A stretch of 11,701 nt of DNA, from NCBI GenBank assembly GCA_015657535.1, contig JADHZB010000364.1, forward strand, positions 1-11,701. Reading direction: 5' to 3'. Origin of the DNA: Nephromyces sp. MM_2019. Lineage: Eukaryota > Apicomplexa > Aconoidasida > Nephromycida. This document shows positions 9,344 through 11,701 of this stretch, in pieces. The translations under genes and the position numbers were made by a program. Each line of letters begins with the position of its first letter. Position 1 is the stretch's first letter. The notes beneath the pieces are model-generated. The model had not been told where the DNA came from and did not search any database. It saw only the letters and a program-made list of their open reading frames with translations.

Positions 9344-9392
9344 CACATAGACGACAGTCATAGGCTAGAAACCTATAATTTTCTAATTTTTT
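9344..9392 (+). ncRNA. Candidate short Pol III transcript from the orphan promoter
   Basis: The predicted start lies 26 bp after the CTCT of the TATA-like motif, as in both U6 genes. A run of six T at 9387-9392 could terminate transcription after about 45 nt. The segment contains a small hairpin ATAGG-CTAGAAA-CCTAT and a U-rich AATTTTCTAATTTTTT end. No known RNA family is recognised. It may equally be a dead promoter copy with an accidental T-run. Confidence 0.3.
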
Positions 9393-9399
9393 ACATTTT

Positions 9400-9420
9400 A
9401 CTCTAAATATGAAGCTATTA
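9400..9420 (+). promoter_or_regulatory. Partial U6-type promoter remnant (TATA-like half only)
   Basis: ACTCTAAATATGAAGCTATT repeats the downstream half of the U6 promoter without the CACCTTTTAGCCAATC part. No T-run terminator follows before U6 copy 2. It looks like a remnant of a further duplication step. Confidence 0.4.
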
Positions 9421-9440
9421 AAAGTGTACATTGTATCTAT

Positions 9441-9635
9441 TTATAGGCTTGTAAAAGATGTAGACTCTTGGTCTACCTGTCAATAGCACATTTAAAACTT
9501 AGCGAATGTGGATGGTCATACTTACCTAGCATAAATATATATATATATGTATGTATATATTAACCCCCAAACACCTATACAATGTATATATTGAATACTT
9601 AGTCACCTTTTAGCCAATCCACTCTAAATATGAAG
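9441..9635 (+). repeat. Right copy of the duplicated block, leading into U6 copy 2
   Basis: This is the partner of 9133-9331. It carries a small hairpin, GTAGAC-TCTTG-GTCTAC. Compared with the left copy, one difference falls in the hairpin loop and another creates an extra base pair in the stem. The region also contains CACATTTAAAACTTAGCGAA, identical in both copies. The block runs directly into the intact U6 promoter. Confidence 0.9.
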
Positions 9636-9647
9636 TATTATAATATT
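9603..9647 (+). promoter_or_regulatory. U6 upstream Pol III promoter (copy 2)
   Basis: The layout matches copy 1: CACCTTTTAGCCAATCCACT, then TCTAAATATG centred about 25 bp before the RNA. There is one base difference from copy 1, at 9636. Confidence 0.75.
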
Positions 9648-9672
9648 GGCCACCTACGGGTGTGCCACTTGT

Positions 9673-9704
<32 letters not shown>

Positions 9705-9757
9705 GGCCCCTGCGCAAGGATGACACGCACAAATCGAGAAGTGTAAACAATTTTTTT
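9648..9757 (+). ncRNA. U6: U6 spliceosomal snRNA, copy 2
   Basis: The RNA is identical to copy 1 base for base, including the C(UACG)G 5' hairpin, the ACAGAGA box (9688-9694), the AGC triad (9700-9702) and the T7 end. Identity extends past the terminator into a second T-run, then fades after TACTTGTGT at 9787. Promoter and terminator are intact, so both genes are probably expressed. Perfect identity in such an AT-rich, drifting region points to recent duplication or gene conversion. Confidence 0.97.
9751..9757 (+). terminator. Pol III terminator of U6 copy 2
   Basis: Seven T follow GTGTAAACAA. A second run of eight T follows at 9763-9770. Confidence 0.9.
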
Positions 9758-9787
9758 GCAACTTTTTTTTAGTTTAGATACTTGTGT

Positions 9788-11296
9788 GACATATGCTAAT
9801 ACCTTCCTTAGCCTTATCCAGTTTATTAGCTATGTATTTGGAATTTGAGATTAACAGCTTGATTTTTACTGATATTGGATTTCGTTTTAATGCTTTTGTA
9901 TGTCATGCATTTGTGTAGGAGCTTATAAATGCAAAGAATATTTCTAATTTGCCAAACTCTTCTCTGTTTTATAATATATAAAAATTTTGTCTTATATTAA
10001 CTAGTTTTATTTCTCTTTGGCTAGTTAAATATTTTCAATTGTTTATATATTAATTCCAATTTTATATAAAAACTGACAATATTGACTTCTTTGTTTTAAA
10101 AATATACACTACATTTACATTGTCAATGTTTTTTGGTTTGACTTTTTTTTCGTTAGCTTGAATTTCAATTTATTTCATAATCCACGACAACTTATTGTAA
10201 TTGAAACATAAATGATAATAAGATAGCCTAACTTTGTAATTTATATAACTTATTTTTTCTTAGTATTTTCAAATGACACTAAATCTGACACTTTAGCTTA
10301 TTAAAATTGTTATATTATTGCTTTTAGGTTATGATTTCAAGCTTATAAGAAGTACATAAAAATAATCTTCATGCTGATATAGAGCGTATATAAACATTTA
10401 AAAGGTACACGTACATCAAAACATAATTCGATTGATAATTAGGTAATTTTGTGATTATTTATTTCTTGATATAATACAAGGTTATAACTAAAAACATTTC
10501 AAATTTGTATCTTATTGAGATAAGAAATAACTTAATCAGATATTGAAATTCTCCAAGATTTTGAGTTGTTATTAAATTATACATATAAATATGTTTTCAT
10601 CAAGTTTATATCAGTGTCTTTTCAACCAAATAAAATTATCATTGCATTTAATATACTAATTAAAAAAACTTTTTATACAAAAAATCGACAACTCTATAAT
10701 GCGAAATATTTAAACAGAAAAAAAAATAAATAAGAAAACATGGCATATTTACATAAATTTGTTTTTATGGTGCATTTTACTGTATAATTTAAAAATCCAT
10801 CAGATTACAAAACTTATCATATTAGTATATATTTACATGAAGCACATAAATATTTCAAAAACAAACATCAAAGATTCATGAACTATAATAATTATACACA
10901 ACAGTTTATGATTTATGTAAATATATATAAATCACCAATATTCAGCATTACACTTACATATGTTAATACGAATCTATAATTATTTACAAGTCTATAGTAA
11001 TGAGACTACCAATAAATAAATTTCCAGTACTCATTTATTTAATTACTCTCTAGATTATTTATAATATACCTATCATACACACATAGACATAAAATACTTA
11101 TGCATACCTAACATACAAACCTATATTGAACATATTTGTATAAATACCCAATATAACTAGCACATATATCTCCAATATTTAATACCTATATATCCAACAT
11201 TTAAAACATATTTGCCCAACATTTACACATACCTATATATATATATATATATCTGTTTAATCATATGCACCTATCAATATACCCTAGATATAATCA
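9788..11296. other. Long AT-rich intergenic region, no gene seen
   Basis: About 1.5 kb with frequent stops in all frames, no splice-flanked coding stretch and no recognisable RNA gene. The right end presumably carries the 3' UTR of the minus-strand ferlin gene. A TA run lies at 11234-11252. Confidence 0.6.
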
Positions 11297-11606
11297 TTAT
11301 TTAATAAGTATAATAATAAATATAATAATACCAATAATGAGTGCAACAACCAACCACACACCCGTCCATTTCAGGCCTGATAAAATAGCAGAGCCTGCAG
11401 AGGCTATTGTTTCACCAATTGCCGTCCAATCAATGTATGTACGATTTTCAGTAACATTCGGTAGAAATGGGTCTCTATTAGGTTCATCTCTACCACTCCC
11501 AACAGGTGCTAATTCAGCTTCCTTTTTGGGAATAATTGAAAATTCAACTTCGATAGCTCCACATGTTTTACCCTTAAATGCAGGATGTGAACAATTCAAC
11601 CATAAC
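11297..11606 (-). CDS. Ferlin, last exon (C-terminal C2 end and membrane anchor)
   Basis: The exon opens after a TATATATAG acceptor. Entry phase is one base, giving (x)LWLNCSHPAFKGKTCG. It ends with TAA at 11297, adding 102 residues after the split codon. Ferlins are large, multi-C2, tail-anchored proteins that drive calcium-dependent vesicle fusion. Hallmarks seen in order are the closing strands of the last C2 domain (AIEVEFSII), the KKEAE..PVG.GRDEPN..P.LP linker typical just after that domain, and a hydrophobic anchor near the end (VWLVVALIIGIIIFIIILI) followed by a single Lys. Between them, IGETIASAGSAILSGLKW is probably an amphipathic helix. Apicomplexan ferlins act in microneme or rhoptry secretion, but that role is inference. 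Upstream exons lie beyond the right edge. Confidence 0.85.
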
Positions 11607-11701
11607 CTATATATATAAATTATATGTAATATATATATGCGTGTATGTATATAGGTATAAATGTATATAAATATGGATATATATATATATATATATATAT
11701 A
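11607..11701 (-). other. Partial intron of the ferlin gene
   Basis: Sequence upstream of the last ferlin exon on the minus strand. It is dominated by TA and TATG repeats and ends in a long TA run at 11679-11701 on the window edge. Confidence 0.7.

Noticed and set aside
9509..9519. ATACTTACCTAG resembles the 5' end of U1 snRNA, which pairs with 5' splice sites
   Set aside because: No U1 stem-loop I or Sm site follows, the sequence runs into a TA repeat, the left duplicate reads ATACTTAACTAG, and no promoter lies at the right distance. Probably chance.
11265..11618. Plus-strand open frame overlapping the ferlin exon
   Set aside because: It is the antisense shadow of the ferlin exon, which has clear family features and a splice acceptor.

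Overview
This window looks like an AT-rich, intron-rich unicellular eukaryote, not a bacterium. Three protein genes are split by GT-AG introns. The introns are full of (TA)n and CA/TG microsatellites. Two copies of the spliceosomal U6 snRNA gene are present, each ending in a Pol III T-run. A ferlin-type C-terminal exon and very compact, AT-rich intergenic DNA are compatible with an alveolate such as an apicomplexan, but the taxonomic assignment is inference only.

Layout. (1) Positions 1-3748, plus strand: the 3' part of a gene of about a dozen exons. It encodes a helical protein with an HAT/TPR-like stretch and a hypervariable in-frame 24-bp minisatellite (8-residue HTDTLTN-type repeats). (2) Positions 4763-4945: U6 gene copy 1 with a compact upstream promoter element. 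(3) Positions 8193-5625, minus strand: a complete three-exon ankyrin-repeat gene with a seven-codon first exon and a predicted 599-residue product. The protein is built from two diverged copies of one ankyrin-plus-helical module. (4) Positions 9133-9787: a duplicated block holding two copies of a conserved ~95-bp segment and three copies, full or partial, of the U6 promoter motif. It ends in U6 copy 2, which is identical to copy 1 over the RNA. One full promoter copy drives no U6 and sits upstream of a short unknown sequence ending in a T-run. (5) Positions 11606-11297, minus strand: the last exon of a ferlin, with the end of a C2 domain, the PVG.GRDEPN linker and a C-terminal membrane anchor. 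The remaining stretches are AT-rich DNA in which I see no gene.

The genes do not form an operon. The U6 copies lie in intergenic space, one downstream of the convergent pair of protein genes' 3' ends and the other between the 5' end of the ankyrin gene and the 3' end of the ferlin gene. The most unusual parts of the window are the U6 promoter duplication block, with its orphan promoter and candidate small RNA, and the internally duplicated ankyrin protein. The CA-rich character of intron and low-complexity coding sequence also tends to follow gene orientation.
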